Source: Thiospirochaeta perfilievii
Lineage (GTDB): Bacteria > Spirochaetota > Spirochaetia > DSM-2461
Direction: 5' to 3'
NCBI RefSeq assembly: GCF_008329945.1
Contig: NZ_CP035807.1
Location: forward strand, 1,116,001-1,180,000
DNA: 64,000 nucleotides
Shown: positions 37,411 through 45,894 of the stretch, piece after piece
Layout of the letters: every line of letters starts with the position of its first letter
Numbering within the stretch: position 1 is the first letter of the stretch
The notes under the pieces: generated by a model
Told to the model about the DNA's origin: nothing
Databases searched by the model: none
What the model saw: only the letters and a program-made list of their open reading frames with translations
Translations under genes and position numbers: made by a program

Positions 37411-37752
37411 ATCATAGCTATGAAAGGTGGTAAAGAGACATTTTCACATACGACTTCTGATAATTCATCTATTATGGAAAGATTATATTTAATACATAAT
37501 TTTAAGGGTGGTAACAACGATATTATTCAAAGAGGTATGTCATTATTGGCCTTAAATATGCTACATGGATATAAAAAAGATTTGGTAGAAGATAGTCTTA
37601 ATGGAAAGTATAATCCTCTATATCAAAATGAATGGGTATATAAAGACGAAATAAAAAAACTAATGAGTTATATAAACTCAATAGAATGTCTAAAAATGGA
37701 TACTATTATGAAAATAGAACATACTGCATTTTCTTTTTGGTCTTATATGTAG
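37411..37752 (+). pseudogene. Unknown 181-aa protein, C-terminal fragment
   Basis: Continuation of the gene begun at 34796. After removing the IS and one ATCATAGC, the frame reads through YIIAMKGGKETFSHTTSDNSS to FSFWSYM and a TAG. The fragment has its own in-frame ATG at 37420 but no convincing ribosome site. Helical, mildly basic, no known motif. Confidence 0.75.
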
Positions 37753-37771
37753 TTATATTTTACATCACTAT

Positions 37772-38581
37772 TTACCTATTTTGTGGGGACAAATTGTTTA
37801 GTTGAAAGTAGTTTTTACATAACTCCATTAGATCGTATCTACTTTCAGCACCTATTTTAATCATTATTTTGGTAAGCTGAACCTTTATTGTATGAGGTGA
37901 TTTATTTAATCTTTGTCCTAAATCAATATTAGTACCTCTATATATACATAAACATTCTAATAACGCTAACTCTTTAGCGGTTAATCCAGCCTCTACAGGA
38001 TCCACAAAAGTATTTGACTCTTTAAGATTAGTTTTAATAATATTATAATCCTCTTTTAGTTCTACTAATTCTTTCTTGGTCTCATTTTCGTATAATATAT
38101 ATTTCTTTCTTTCATGCTTTAATATGAATATTGTTGAAAATATAAAAAAAGCATACAAACATATCGTTGGAATCAAACTAAATAAAGTCTGTTCTTTAAA
38201 AATTAATGATAATACAAGAGTTATTAAAATTATACCTGAAAATATAATTGTCTTTAGTATTTTTCTATTTTCAAATAAGTTATATTTTTTAATAAGTATT
38301 AATACAATTATTAATTGCAATATACCAGAACTGTCAGTAGGATGAAGATAAAAAGTTATTAAACCTGTAAAACTTAGGCATAGAATTTGTATATAAATAC
38401 CTATTTTATAGAAGCTGGTAACTAATACAGTAATCGAAATAATTAGAATTAGAATATTTAAGTTATTTACAAATGAAAAGGTGTTGGTTTTTAAATAATA
38501 ATTATAACAATTTAATGAAAAAACAATAAATCCTAATGCAGATAGAATTAACCCATAATTTATAAATCCTTTGTGTTTCAC
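37772..38581 (-). CDS. Membrane-bound LuxR-type transcriptional regulator
   Basis: 269 residues. About six or seven hydrophobic segments fill residues 8-160, a short coiled region follows, and the C-terminus is a LuxR/GerE helix-turn-helix (LTAKELALLECLCIYRGTNIDLGQRLNKSPHTIKVQLTKI). No receiver domain. Likely senses a membrane or extracellular signal and controls the neighbouring peptide cluster; this is inferred from location on the island. Confidence 0.8.
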   Translation of the reverse strand: MKHKGFINYGLILSALGFIVFSLNCYNYYLKTNTFSFVNNLNILILIISITVLVTSFYKIGIYIQILCLSFTGLITFYLHPTDSSGILQLIIVLILIKKYNLFENRKILKTIIFSGIILITLVLSLIFKEQTLFSLIPTICLYAFFIFSTIFILKHERKKYILYENETKKELVELKEDYNIIKTNLKESNTFVDPVEAGLTAKELALLECLCIYRGTNIDLGQRLNKSPHTIKVQLTKIMIKIGAESRYDLMELCKNYFQLNNLSPQNR

Positions 38582-38669
38582 ATTTTATCCTTTAGTACGA
38601 ATTTTTCTCTAGTGGCATTATACATGTTTATAATAACGTTAAATAATAAAAATTGAAATAAAACTAAAC

Positions 38670-39095
38670 TACGTTGCGTATTCCTGCGAATAAGGACAGT
38701 AGTTCCTGAAATAAACGGACACTTTAATAGCAAAAAAAAGTCCTTATATTTAATATATACGGGTGTCCTTTTTGAAGTCAATGAATTGTTTGTTTTTTCA
38801 TTCTCAAAATAGGCCCATCAAGTTCAATTCTATGTGAGTTATACACTAGTCTGTCTAATATCGCATCTGCTATAGTAGGTTCTCCGATAGTGTCATGCCA
38901 CAATGAAACTGGAAGTTGCGTAACAATTATTGTAGATTTTATTTTGTGTCTTTCTTCAATTATTTCTAGTAATGCCATTCTACTTATCTGGTTTAGTTTT
39001 TCAAGTAGAAACGCCGGCTGAAAGTTGCCACCTATCCCGGTTTAAAACTGCCACCTGTTCCGGTTTAAAGTTGCCACCATTTCCGGTTCAAAGTG
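38670..39095 (-). mobile_element. IS21-family remnant
   Basis: A 3' piece of istB joined to multiple end repeats. On the right are four copies of a 23-base unit beginning CGG(T/C)T(T/G/C)AAA (39015, 39038, 39061, 39084 partial), typical of IS21 ends. On the left are GGACA-containing repeats (38693-38775), possibly the end of a different IS21 relative. Boundaries approximate. Its right edge cuts the integrase gene. Confidence 0.6.
38778..39014 (-). pseudogene. IstB ATPase fragment (IS21)
   Basis: C-terminal ~78 codons of IstB in one frame: FLLEKLNQISRMALLEIIEERHK, then STIIVTQLPVSLWHDTIGEPTIADAILDRLVYNSHRIEL. Walker motifs and N-terminus are missing, and the frame joins directly to the IS end repeats. 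Confidence 0.85.
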
Positions 39096-39098
39096 ATA
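39015..39098 (-). repeat. IS21 terminal repeat array
   Basis: Units of 23 bases at 39015, 39038 and 39061 and a partial one at 39084, sharing GGTTTAAAGTTGCCACC with small changes. Such multiple subterminal repeats bind IstA in IS21 elements. Confidence 0.7.
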
Positions 39099-39456
39099 TA
39101 TCCTCCATTTTAATATTTTTAAAATATGGAAGCATTTTATTTACCAATCTTGATCTCTTAAGTATAGCACTGGATTGTGAATAATTCTTGCCTCTGGCTA
39201 GAATCTTCTTAATATAAGGACAACTGTCATATATAAACCAATTCTCAGTATACTTACTAAACATTCTACTCTGCTCTCTTATTAATTCATCTTTTTTAAA
39301 TAATCCTAAACAATATTTTAATGCTTCAGATTTTGTTTTACAGCCTGTAGTAAACTGTTTTCTTCTATTTAGATTATCATAAGTAGTATAGTAATAAACT
39401 TTTGATCCAGACGATAACTGCTTCTTAAATAACTGAAATGGTGCTTTGTAACGCAT
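39088..39456 (-). pseudogene. Tyrosine recombinase (integrase), N-terminal fragment
   Basis: 122 codons. An arm-binding N-terminal domain (SSGSKVYYYTTYDNLNRRKQFTTGCKTKSEALKY) and the start of the core-binding SAM-like domain (FSKYTENWF, SSAILKRSRLVNKMLPYFKNI), then a stop at the IS21 junction. The catalytic domain (R-H-R-Y) is absent, so the island cannot excise by its own enzyme. Placed beside the right att repeat as expected for an island integrase. Confidence 0.8.
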
Positions 39457-39472
39457 ATATTACACTCCTAAC

Positions 39473-39493
39473 TGTTTACAGAAGTGTTTACAG
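39473..39493 (+). repeat. Candidate right integrase arm sites
   Basis: TGTTTACA at 39473 and 39485, four bases apart as at the left end, 104 bases from the right att repeat. They also lie just upstream of the integrase start, where integrase could autoregulate. Confidence 0.5.
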
Positions 39494-39597
39494 GGTGATA
39501 ATAATCAAAATTATTGATTATCATTAAACTCCATAACTTATTGCACAATAACAAGTTACAATCTAAACAAAACACAAATAAAATTCGTGTTACATTC

Positions 39598-39612
39598 ATT
39601 GCTCATTTGCAA
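39598..39612 (+). repeat. Candidate attR core
   Basis: Right copy of ATTGCTCATTTGCAA, 22 bases before the preferred ddl start; integration therefore replaced the native upstream region of ddl. Confidence 0.65.
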
Positions 39613-39634
39613 GCTTTATAATATCATATTATTT

Positions 39635-40717
39635 ATGAAAAAACACAATGTAGCAATCCTTTACGGCGGAAAGAGTGGTGAACACGATGTATCCCTATTA
39701 TCAGCATCATCTGTAGAACGACATTTAGATAAGAAAAAATACAATATTCATTTAATTGGTATTACCCTAGAAGGCCTATGGTATTATCAGCATAACTATA
39801 CCAATAGTTCCCAATCCCTTGAAATTGTAAGGGATGAGAGTAAATTGATTAGTTTAATTCCAGGTAAAGGAATTATGTATCATGGGCAGATATTAGATAT
39901 AGACTTTATTTTTCCAATTCTACACGGAACATTTGGAGAGGACGGAACACTTCAAGGATTATTAGATATAATAGATATCCCCTATGCTGGTTCTGGAATG
40001 GAAGGTAGCTTTATGGCTATGGATAAGGAGTATGCAAAGATTGTATGGGAAAAAGAGGGATTACCTGTAGTACCTTTTATCTCTATAAAAAAACATACCT
40101 TTATTGATAATCCAAATGAGATCGAGAAACAGATTAATAATAAATTTAACTACCCAATATTTGTAAAACCTGTAAAAACCGGGTCATCAGTGGGAGTTTC
40201 AAGGGTAGATAGTTCTGATAAACTCCTTCCAGCATTAAAAAACGCATTTAATTATGACCATAAGGTTTTAATTGAGCCTGCTATTAATGCAAGGGAGATT
40301 GAGTGTTCAGTTATTGGTAATAACTACCCAAAAACATTCTCTCTAGGAGAGATTGCCCCTTCCCATGAGTTTTATGACTACGAGGCAAAATATATAGATC
40401 CTAATGGAGCAAAACTTATTATCCCGGCTATACTTACAGAAAATCAAAAAGAAGAGATTAAAGAGATTGCAAGAAAGGCGTATATTGCCATTAACTGTAA
40501 GGGTTTTAGTAGGGTAGACTTCTTTTTAGATATTGATACTAATAGTGTTATGTTAAACGAGATAAATACAATTCCTGGATTTACAAATGTAAGTATGTTC
40601 TCCATGCTTTGTGCAGAGGATGGACTCAATTACAGTGATTTGCTAGATAAGATCTTTGAGTATGGTCAGGGAAAATATAGGGAACAACAATCTATACAGT
40701 ATAATCATAAGGGGTAA
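39635..40717 (+). CDS. ddl: D-alanine--D-alanine ligase
   Basis: 360 residues from the ATG at 39635, whose product MKKHNVAILYGGKSGEHDVSLLSASS matches the family start. The longer frame from 39587 runs through the att repeat and is an artefact of the island junction. ATP-grasp ligase making D-Ala-D-Ala for peptidoglycan: GGKSGEHDVS, HGTFGEDGTLQG, FVKPVKTGSSVGVSR, EIECSVIG and NEINTIPGFTNVSMF are all present. A TATAAT lies only 13 bases before the ATG, so the message may be nearly leaderless. Confidence 0.95.
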   Translation: MKKHNVAILYGGKSGEHDVSLLSASSVERHLDKKKYNIHLIGITLEGLWYYQHNYTNSSQSLEIVRDESKLISLIPGKGIMYHGQILDIDFIFPILHGTFGEDGTLQGLLDIIDIPYAGSGMEGSFMAMDKEYAKIVWEKEGLPVVPFISIKKHTFIDNPNEIEKQINNKFNYPIFVKPVKTGSSVGVSRVDSSDKLLPALKNAFNYDHKVLIEPAINAREIECSVIGNNYPKTFSLGEIAPSHEFYDYEAKYIDPNGAKLIIPAILTENQKEEIKEIARKAYIAINCKGFSRVDFFLDIDTNSVMLNEINTIPGFTNVSMFSMLCAEDGLNYSDLLDKIFEYGQGKYREQQSIQYNHKG

Positions 40718-42253
40718 ATGTTGGTTTCTCATATTCTAGTTATAGACTGCGGAAGTACAGGCATAAGAACTATTTTAGTAAACTCTAAGAGCCATATAGT
40801 CTATAGGGATTATAAAAAGATAGAGATCCTTCATCCTGAGGATGGAGCAACTGAGAACTCTCCAACCCAGATATGGGAAACATTTAAAGAGATTGTACAA
40901 AAGGCCCTACATACTCCACTTCTAAAAATTGATGCTATAGCAATAACAAATCAAAGGTCAACATTTGCACTTTGGGATAGGCAGAGTGGAGTACCCTTAA
41001 CAAATTTTATTAATTGGCAGGATGTTAGAGCAGCAAATACAGCTAGAAGAATGAATAAAAACCCTATATGGCTTCTATTAAGAACCTTTGCTTTTATAGT
41101 TGGTAGAGTTTTAAAAAATCCCCTATTAACTGTTACTTCCATGTTAAAACTTAATACTGACCATACTATTTGTAAACTAAGGTGGTTATTAGATAATAAT
41201 AAAGAGCTTGAGAAGAGATGTTTCAACTCAGAAGTAAATTTTGGAACTATAGATAGTTGGTTATTATATAAGTTAACTGGAAATAAAGTCCACGGAACAG
41301 ACTACACCAATGCAGCTGCAACAACACTTTTAAACCCATTTATGATGAAGTGGAATACTCTATTTTGTAAAATATTTAAGTTACCAATGCAGATACTTCC
41401 AACTGTATATAATACAAATGAGACCTTTGGACATACCTCAAAGGAGATCTTTGGAAAAGAAATACCTATTAAGTGTTTAGTTGGGGATCAGCAAGCATCC
41501 CTTTTTGGACATAGATGCTTCAATAAAGGCGAAGCAAAAATATCCCTAGGATCCGGTGGTTTTGTCTCTATGAACGTAGGCCCTAAACCTAAATTTTCAA
41601 CAAAGGGTCTATTCCCATTAATAGGGTGGACATTGGATAAAAAACCTACATATAAACTAGAGGGACAAGTAGCTACTGTTGGAACTTTTATAGACTGGCT
41701 AATAAATGACATGGAGATGTTTAAATCTCCAGTAGAGTTAGATAGTTATGCTTCAAAGTGCGATAATACCCAGGGAGTTTTTGTTATACCTACCCTATCA
41801 GGGATAAGGTTTCCCTATTTTAAACCGGACCTTAATGCATCCATATCTGGCCTATCCCTTAAAGTTTCAAAACCCCATTTAGCTAGAGCAATATTAGAGG
41901 GGATTGCCCATAGAGTTATGGATATTATAGAGGGAATGGAGAGTGAGACAAAGATATCTATTCCTAACCTTAAAATCGATGGAGGAGTTAGTAATTCGGA
42001 TGTTTTAATGCAAATGATTGCAGACTTATCAGGTAAAGTTGTCTATAGATCGACAGAGAGTGACCTAGCCTCCCTAGGGGCTGCTTATTTTGCAGGGTTA
42101 TCATCAGGAATGTTTAAGAGTACAAAAGAGATTTTAAATATTAAAATACCTAATAAAAGGTTTAATCCCAACTATTCCCTAGAGCGTAGAGTTAAGGAGA
42201 GAAAGTTATGGAGAGACCACATTAAAAAGTCTGAGAAAATGTTTCCAGCATAA
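40718..42253 (+). CDS. FGGY-family carbohydrate kinase (glycerol kinase-like)
   Basis: 511 residues, beginning directly after the ddl stop. N-terminal phosphate loop VIDCGSTGIRTILVN, substrate region AIAITNQRSTFALWDRQSG and INWQDVRAA, second-domain ISLGSGGFVSMNVG and LKIDGGVSNSDVLMQMIADL plus LASLGAAYFAGLSSG. Most like glycerol kinases, but the usual QWQDxR-type region is altered and there is an unusual hydrophobic stretch near residues 110-145; substrate uncertain. Confidence 0.85.
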   Translation: MLVSHILVIDCGSTGIRTILVNSKSHIVYRDYKKIEILHPEDGATENSPTQIWETFKEIVQKALHTPLLKIDAIAITNQRSTFALWDRQSGVPLTNFINWQDVRAANTARRMNKNPIWLLLRTFAFIVGRVLKNPLLTVTSMLKLNTDHTICKLRWLLDNNKELEKRCFNSEVNFGTIDSWLLYKLTGNKVHGTDYTNAAATTLLNPFMMKWNTLFCKIFKLPMQILPTVYNTNETFGHTSKEIFGKEIPIKCLVGDQQASLFGHRCFNKGEAKISLGSGGFVSMNVGPKPKFSTKGLFPLIGWTLDKKPTYKLEGQVATVGTFIDWLINDMEMFKSPVELDSYASKCDNTQGVFVIPTLSGIRFPYFKPDLNASISGLSLKVSKPHLARAILEGIAHRVMDIIEGMESETKISIPNLKIDGGVSNSDVLMQMIADLSGKVVYRSTESDLASLGAAYFAGLSSGMFKSTKEILNIKIPNKRFNPNYSLERRVKERKLWRDHIKKSEKMFPA

Positions 42254-42297
42254 ATAGTTTATTTGTTTATATAACAGATATGATTTATAATTAAATT

Positions 42298-42837
42298 ATG
42301 ATTATATATATAACAATTACATTTCTTTTAATGATATTAACTTTTTTTATCACAAGATTTTTTTATATTACAAAGCTTAAAAAGTGTGATGTTGTTATAA
42401 ATGACTTAACAACAATTGATAAAGAGACTGGCTTATATAATAGGCACTTTTTTGACTATACCTATCTATCAGAATTCCATAGAGCAAGTAGAATAAACTG
42501 TCCTTTGGCTCTAGTTTTTTTTAAGTCTACATCAACAGATAAACTACCCCAAATATTATTAGACTCTATTAAAAGAGATACTGATTTTATCTCAAGATAT
42601 GAAAAAAATATCTATGCTGCAGTATTGTATGATACAAGTTTAGAGGGTGTAGACCAGATAATAAATCGTGTAATGGAGAGAGTTGATGGGGATATGGACT
42701 TAAATATTGGAGTTCATACCTCTATACCTGATAGCCATACAAGTTCTATAAAATTAGTAGAAGAGGCTATTAAATCCTTAAACGTAGCTATAAGTAGGGG
42801 TGATCGAATTATAGAGTTTACACTAAACTCTATATAG
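42298..42837 (+). CDS. Membrane-anchored degenerate GGDEF-domain protein
   Basis: 179 residues. One N-terminal membrane helix (residues 2-24), then a GGDEF-like fold recognised from DKETGLYNRHFFDYTYLSEFHRA and FISRYEKNIYAAVLYDT. The GGDEF signature itself is replaced by RYEKN, so cyclic-di-GMP synthesis is not expected. May be a sensory or scaffold relic. Convergent with the kinase gene downstream. Confidence 0.7.
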   Translation: MIIYITITFLLMILTFFITRFFYITKLKKCDVVINDLTTIDKETGLYNRHFFDYTYLSEFHRASRINCPLALVFFKSTSTDKLPQILLDSIKRDTDFISRYEKNIYAAVLYDTSLEGVDQIINRVMERVDGDMDLNIGVHTSIPDSHTSSIKLVEEAIKSLNVAISRGDRIIEFTLNSI

Positions 42838-42839
42838 TT

Positions 42840-44047
42840 TTAACTTAGCTCATCTAACGGAAGTTTAATATTAAAAACCACTCCACTATCATCACTTTTT
42901 GCTTTGATACTTCCTTTTAAAGAGAAGGTTACTAGATTAAAAACTATACATAGACCTAGACCTGCCCCGTTTTTTTATTTTGGGTAAAAAATGGATCAAA
43001 GATCTTGTTTATAATCTCATCATCAATTGTCTCTCCATTGTTTTTAAAACTAATAAAAAGATAATTATCCTCTTTATATATATCTACATTCAATCTCCCA
43101 GACTGCCTACGATTAAACCCATGGATAATTGCATTCTCAGTTAACTTCATAAAAATTAGACTAAAAACCTCAGGAAAACTATTTACTTCATAAATATCCT
43201 CAACAATATTAATATCAATTTCCATATTAGGATAAGAAGAACTTATTAAAAGAATAGCGCTGGAGATTATATCGTTTAAAATAAAACTTTTTTTATTATC
43301 ATCAAGATTCTCTACAGATAGCTGTTTAAAATCTATAATTAAGTTATTTATAGTTTGAAGTGATTCATATATTATGCCAGTTAAATCCATAGTATTTTTT
43401 GTAAACTCTACAAAATCACTTAATTTCATATTATGACTATCATTTAGCACAGAAATACTTTTAGCTTGCTCATTTACATAACTTATTGATGTCATACATA
43501 CTCCAAGAGGTGTATTTATCTCATGGGCTACACCCTTAACCATATAACCTAGGGATGCCATTTTTTCAGATTCAACTAACTGACTCTGGGTTGTTTTAAG
43601 CTCCTCTATAGTATCCTTAAGCCGTACATTTGTCTCTTTTAACTCCCTACTTTTCTGCCTGTTCTCTTTAATTAAACTTACCCGTTTTAAGACCTTCTCT
43701 ATTGTATAAGATAAGAAATTTAAATCCTCTATAGGTTTAGTTATATAGTCCCATGCTCCAGCCCTTAATGCTTCTACAGCAAACTTTATCTCACCAGCAC
43801 CTGAGATAATTATAACTGGGGTGTCAGGCTTATTCTCTTTTGCAAACCTAAGAACATCAATCCCAGACAAACCAGGCATATGGGTATCTGTTAATATAAT
43901 ATCAATAGATTGCTCTTTAATTATCTCTATACCAGCCTCTCCACAATCTGCATCTAAAACATTATATCCTAAATCCTCTAAAAAACTGGCCAATGACAAT
44001 CTTATTGAGTCATTGTCATCAATTGTTAAAACCGTTAATGATTCCAC
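42840..44047 (-). pseudogene. Response regulator-histidine kinase hybrid with a C-terminal frameshift
   Basis: N-terminal receiver domain ([10 protein letters not shown], phosphorylatable Asp in ILTDTHMPG, Lys in ITKPIEDL), a coiled linker, HisKA ([13 protein letters not shown] with phospho-His) and HATPase ([19 protein letters not shown]). The original frame ends at 42956, just inside the ATPase glycine box. The rest ([19 protein letters not shown]... PLDELS) continues in another frame to a TAA at 42840-42842. The shift falls at a run of seven A (minus strand, about 42971-42977), where eight would restore the frame. Confidence 0.85.
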
Positions 44048-44090
44048 TAAAATAGCTCCTAAAATAAATTATATTAGGTTAACTTCCGAT

Positions 44091-45032
44091 TTACAAATAT
44101 GTTCTTAAACTATCTCTACTTAAATTCATATATATAAATAGTTTTGGAAGGGGGAAAGTAATTATAAAAGTCAAGACTGAGTATTTAACAAATAGAATAA
44201 AATTATTATCTAGGGCTGATATGTTATATAAAAACTCTATCCCGTAATATACAACAGATATAATAATAATCCCAAAAAAATATCTTCCAATCCTTAATAT
44301 TAGGGAACCATCAACACTAAAATGAATATACTCTTTTTCTAAAACAATTCCTGTTGTTGTACCTAAAAAACATCCTACAAGGATAAGAGGGATCTCTATA
44401 CTAGTTATATTTATAAGTAGTACTATAACTATTGCAGCTATTGAGAAAAAAAGAATTAATAAGACTCTTTGACTAACACTATATCTTTGATTACATAGTG
44501 TTGTAATTTTAGGTTCAAAGATCTTAAATATAACTAAAATCAGTATGGAAAAGAGAATAGATAGAAGCGTGGTGAATATAAACTCTCCTCCACTTATTAC
44601 CCTTACAAGCCCTGTTAATAATATAACAAGTATCGATAAGATCTTTACACTTATCTTTTTACTAATAGATGAGAAATATAACCATAGAGATGTTATACCC
44701 ATAGTATATGATGATGGAAACCCATACTCTTCATCTACTAATACTCTATTTATTATTTTACCACTTCCACGACTATATAGATCAAAGGGTTGTGGTCTTA
44801 CTAATAAGTACTTAAACAGACTACTTACATAGGCTGTAAGAAGAGTAATAATTAGAGCTCTTTTTCCAATAGACTTATTAATACACCAGTATATAAGGGG
44901 AAAGAGAAGTATATAAAAGAGTTCATTTCCAATAAAGTTAAAAAGATTTAGAATAAATATCGGGATATTATCCCCTAATCTATTAAACCAAAGTGACCAA
45001 CTATATCCAAGACCAGATTCTATCCATAACAT
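44091..45032 (-). CDS. PAP2-superfamily membrane protein, catalytic residues degenerate
   Basis: 313 residues with about eight membrane helices. PAP2-like motifs occur in order, KYLLVRPQPF, then YGFPSSYTMG in place of PSGH, then RVISGGEFIFTTL in place of SRxxxxxHxxxD. The catalytic histidines and aspartate are therefore missing, so lipid-phosphatase activity is doubtful. Confidence 0.75.
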   Translation of the reverse strand: MLWIESGLGYSWSLWFNRLGDNIPIFILNLFNFIGNELFYILLFPLIYWCINKSIGKRALIITLLTAYVSSLFKYLLVRPQPFDLYSRGSGKIINRVLVDEEYGFPSSYTMGITSLWLYFSSISKKISVKILSILVILLTGLVRVISGGEFIFTTLLSILFSILILVIFKIFEPKITTLCNQRYSVSQRVLLILFFSIAAIVIVLLINITSIEIPLILVGCFLGTTTGIVLEKEYIHFSVDGSLILRIGRYFFGIIIISVVYYGIEFLYNISALDNNFILFVKYSVLTFIITFPLPKLFIYMNLSRDSLRTYL

Positions 45033-45078
45033 ATAATACTCCTTATTAGGGTGTACTTTAATTATAAGTCGAATCCGT

Positions 45079-45894
45079 CTACTTTACACTTAATTTCTTT
45101 TCTAAGGTCTCTAGATCATCATTTGAGATTGTTGAAACATTATGAAGTGTATACTCTTTACATCTTTGGTATAAGTTAATGGCCTCATCAAAACTGTTTT
45201 GATTTAATTTTATTAAAGCTCCATGATAAAAGGCTTCTGCAAATGTAGGGTTTAACTCTAATAACTCATTAAAATATTTTTCTGCTAAATCAAAATCCTT
45301 TAATTCAATAAATATTGAAACTAGATTATCTAAGGTAACCTTATCCTTAGGGTCGTAATCGTACCCTTCTAGACCTATCTTTTTAGCCTTTTCAATCTGA
45401 CCATTTAGGTATAAAAGCGTTCCATAATTACCATAGAATATCGATGTTCTATACTCTTTTTTATATAACTCATCTAAAATATCTACCCCACCTGGTAGAT
45501 CACCAATCTGCCATAAATAGAGGGCTTTTTGTGTTAGAATCATATTTTTATGTGTATCCTTAATTTTAAACCCTAGTTCATTATTAAGAACTCGATTTAT
45601 AGCGTCTAAAGCGATATCATACTTTCCCATTTTTAAGGAGATAAAAATATACCCATTAATTACTATTACAGGGATTCCTCCAGCTTTATACGCCTTAGTT
45701 AAAAGCTCATAACCCCTCTGTTCGTTTTTATTCATTAACTCTTTATTGGCCCTAAGGGTATATATTAGACCTCTGTTCATAAATAGAATAATTAAAATAG
45801 ATATGGCAAAAACATATATAAATAGCCCATTAAAGAATAGGGAACAGAGTGTAGCCGACCCTAAAAATAGATAAATACTTCTTCTATTAAACAT
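45079..45894 (-). CDS. TPR-repeat membrane protein
   Basis: 271 residues. A hydrophobic N-terminus (two close membrane segments, residues 7-42) is followed by tetratricopeptide-type helices, clearest in FYGNYGTLLYLNGQIEKAKK and LAEKYFNELLELNPTFAEAFYHGALIKL. Likely a protein-interaction scaffold at the membrane. Overlaps the upstream gene by eight bases. Confidence 0.8.
   Translation of the reverse strand: MFNRRSIYLFLGSATLCSLFFNGLFIYVFAISILIILFMNRGLIYTLRANKELMNKNEQRGYELLTKAYKAGGIPVIVINGYIFISLKMGKYDIALDAINRVLNNELGFKIKDTHKNMILTQKALYLWQIGDLPGGVDILDELYKKEYRTSIFYGNYGTLLYLNGQIEKAKKIGLEGYDYDPKDKVTLDNLVSIFIELKDFDLAEKYFNELLELNPTFAEAFYHGALIKLNQNSFDEAINLYQRCKEYTLHNVSTISNDDLETLEKKLSVK

Larger units (their letters stand above)
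17975..39612. mobile_element. Integrated genomic island (21.6 kb) bounded by a 15-bp direct repeat
   Basis: ATTGCTCATTTGCAA occurs perfectly at 17975-17989 and 39598-39612. A truncated tyrosine recombinase lies next to the right copy. TGTTTACA-N4-TGTTTACAG occurs just inside both ends (18101-18121 and 39473-39493), resembling integrase arm sites. Everything between is accessory (peptide-maturation cluster and insertion sequences), while housekeeping genes lie outside. Integration between divergent yuiD-like and ddl genes is inferred. Confidence 0.75.

Noticed and set aside
38578-38781. 67-codon minus-strand frame between the LuxR-type gene and the IstB fragment
   Set aside because: It covers IS21-like end repeats (GGACA motifs) and has no recognisable protein features.
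39015-39098. Second short tandem array, possible CRISPR or iteron origin
   Set aside because: 23-base degenerate units beside an istB fragment fit IS21 end repeats; no spacers and no replication gene.
39617-39622. Firm promoter call for ddl
   Set aside because: A TATAAT is present, but no acceptable -35 at proper spacing was found, so only a remark was made under ddl.
39587-39634. Upstream start for ddl
   Set aside because: The 16 extra codons cover the att repeat created by island integration and are not like Ddl N-termini.
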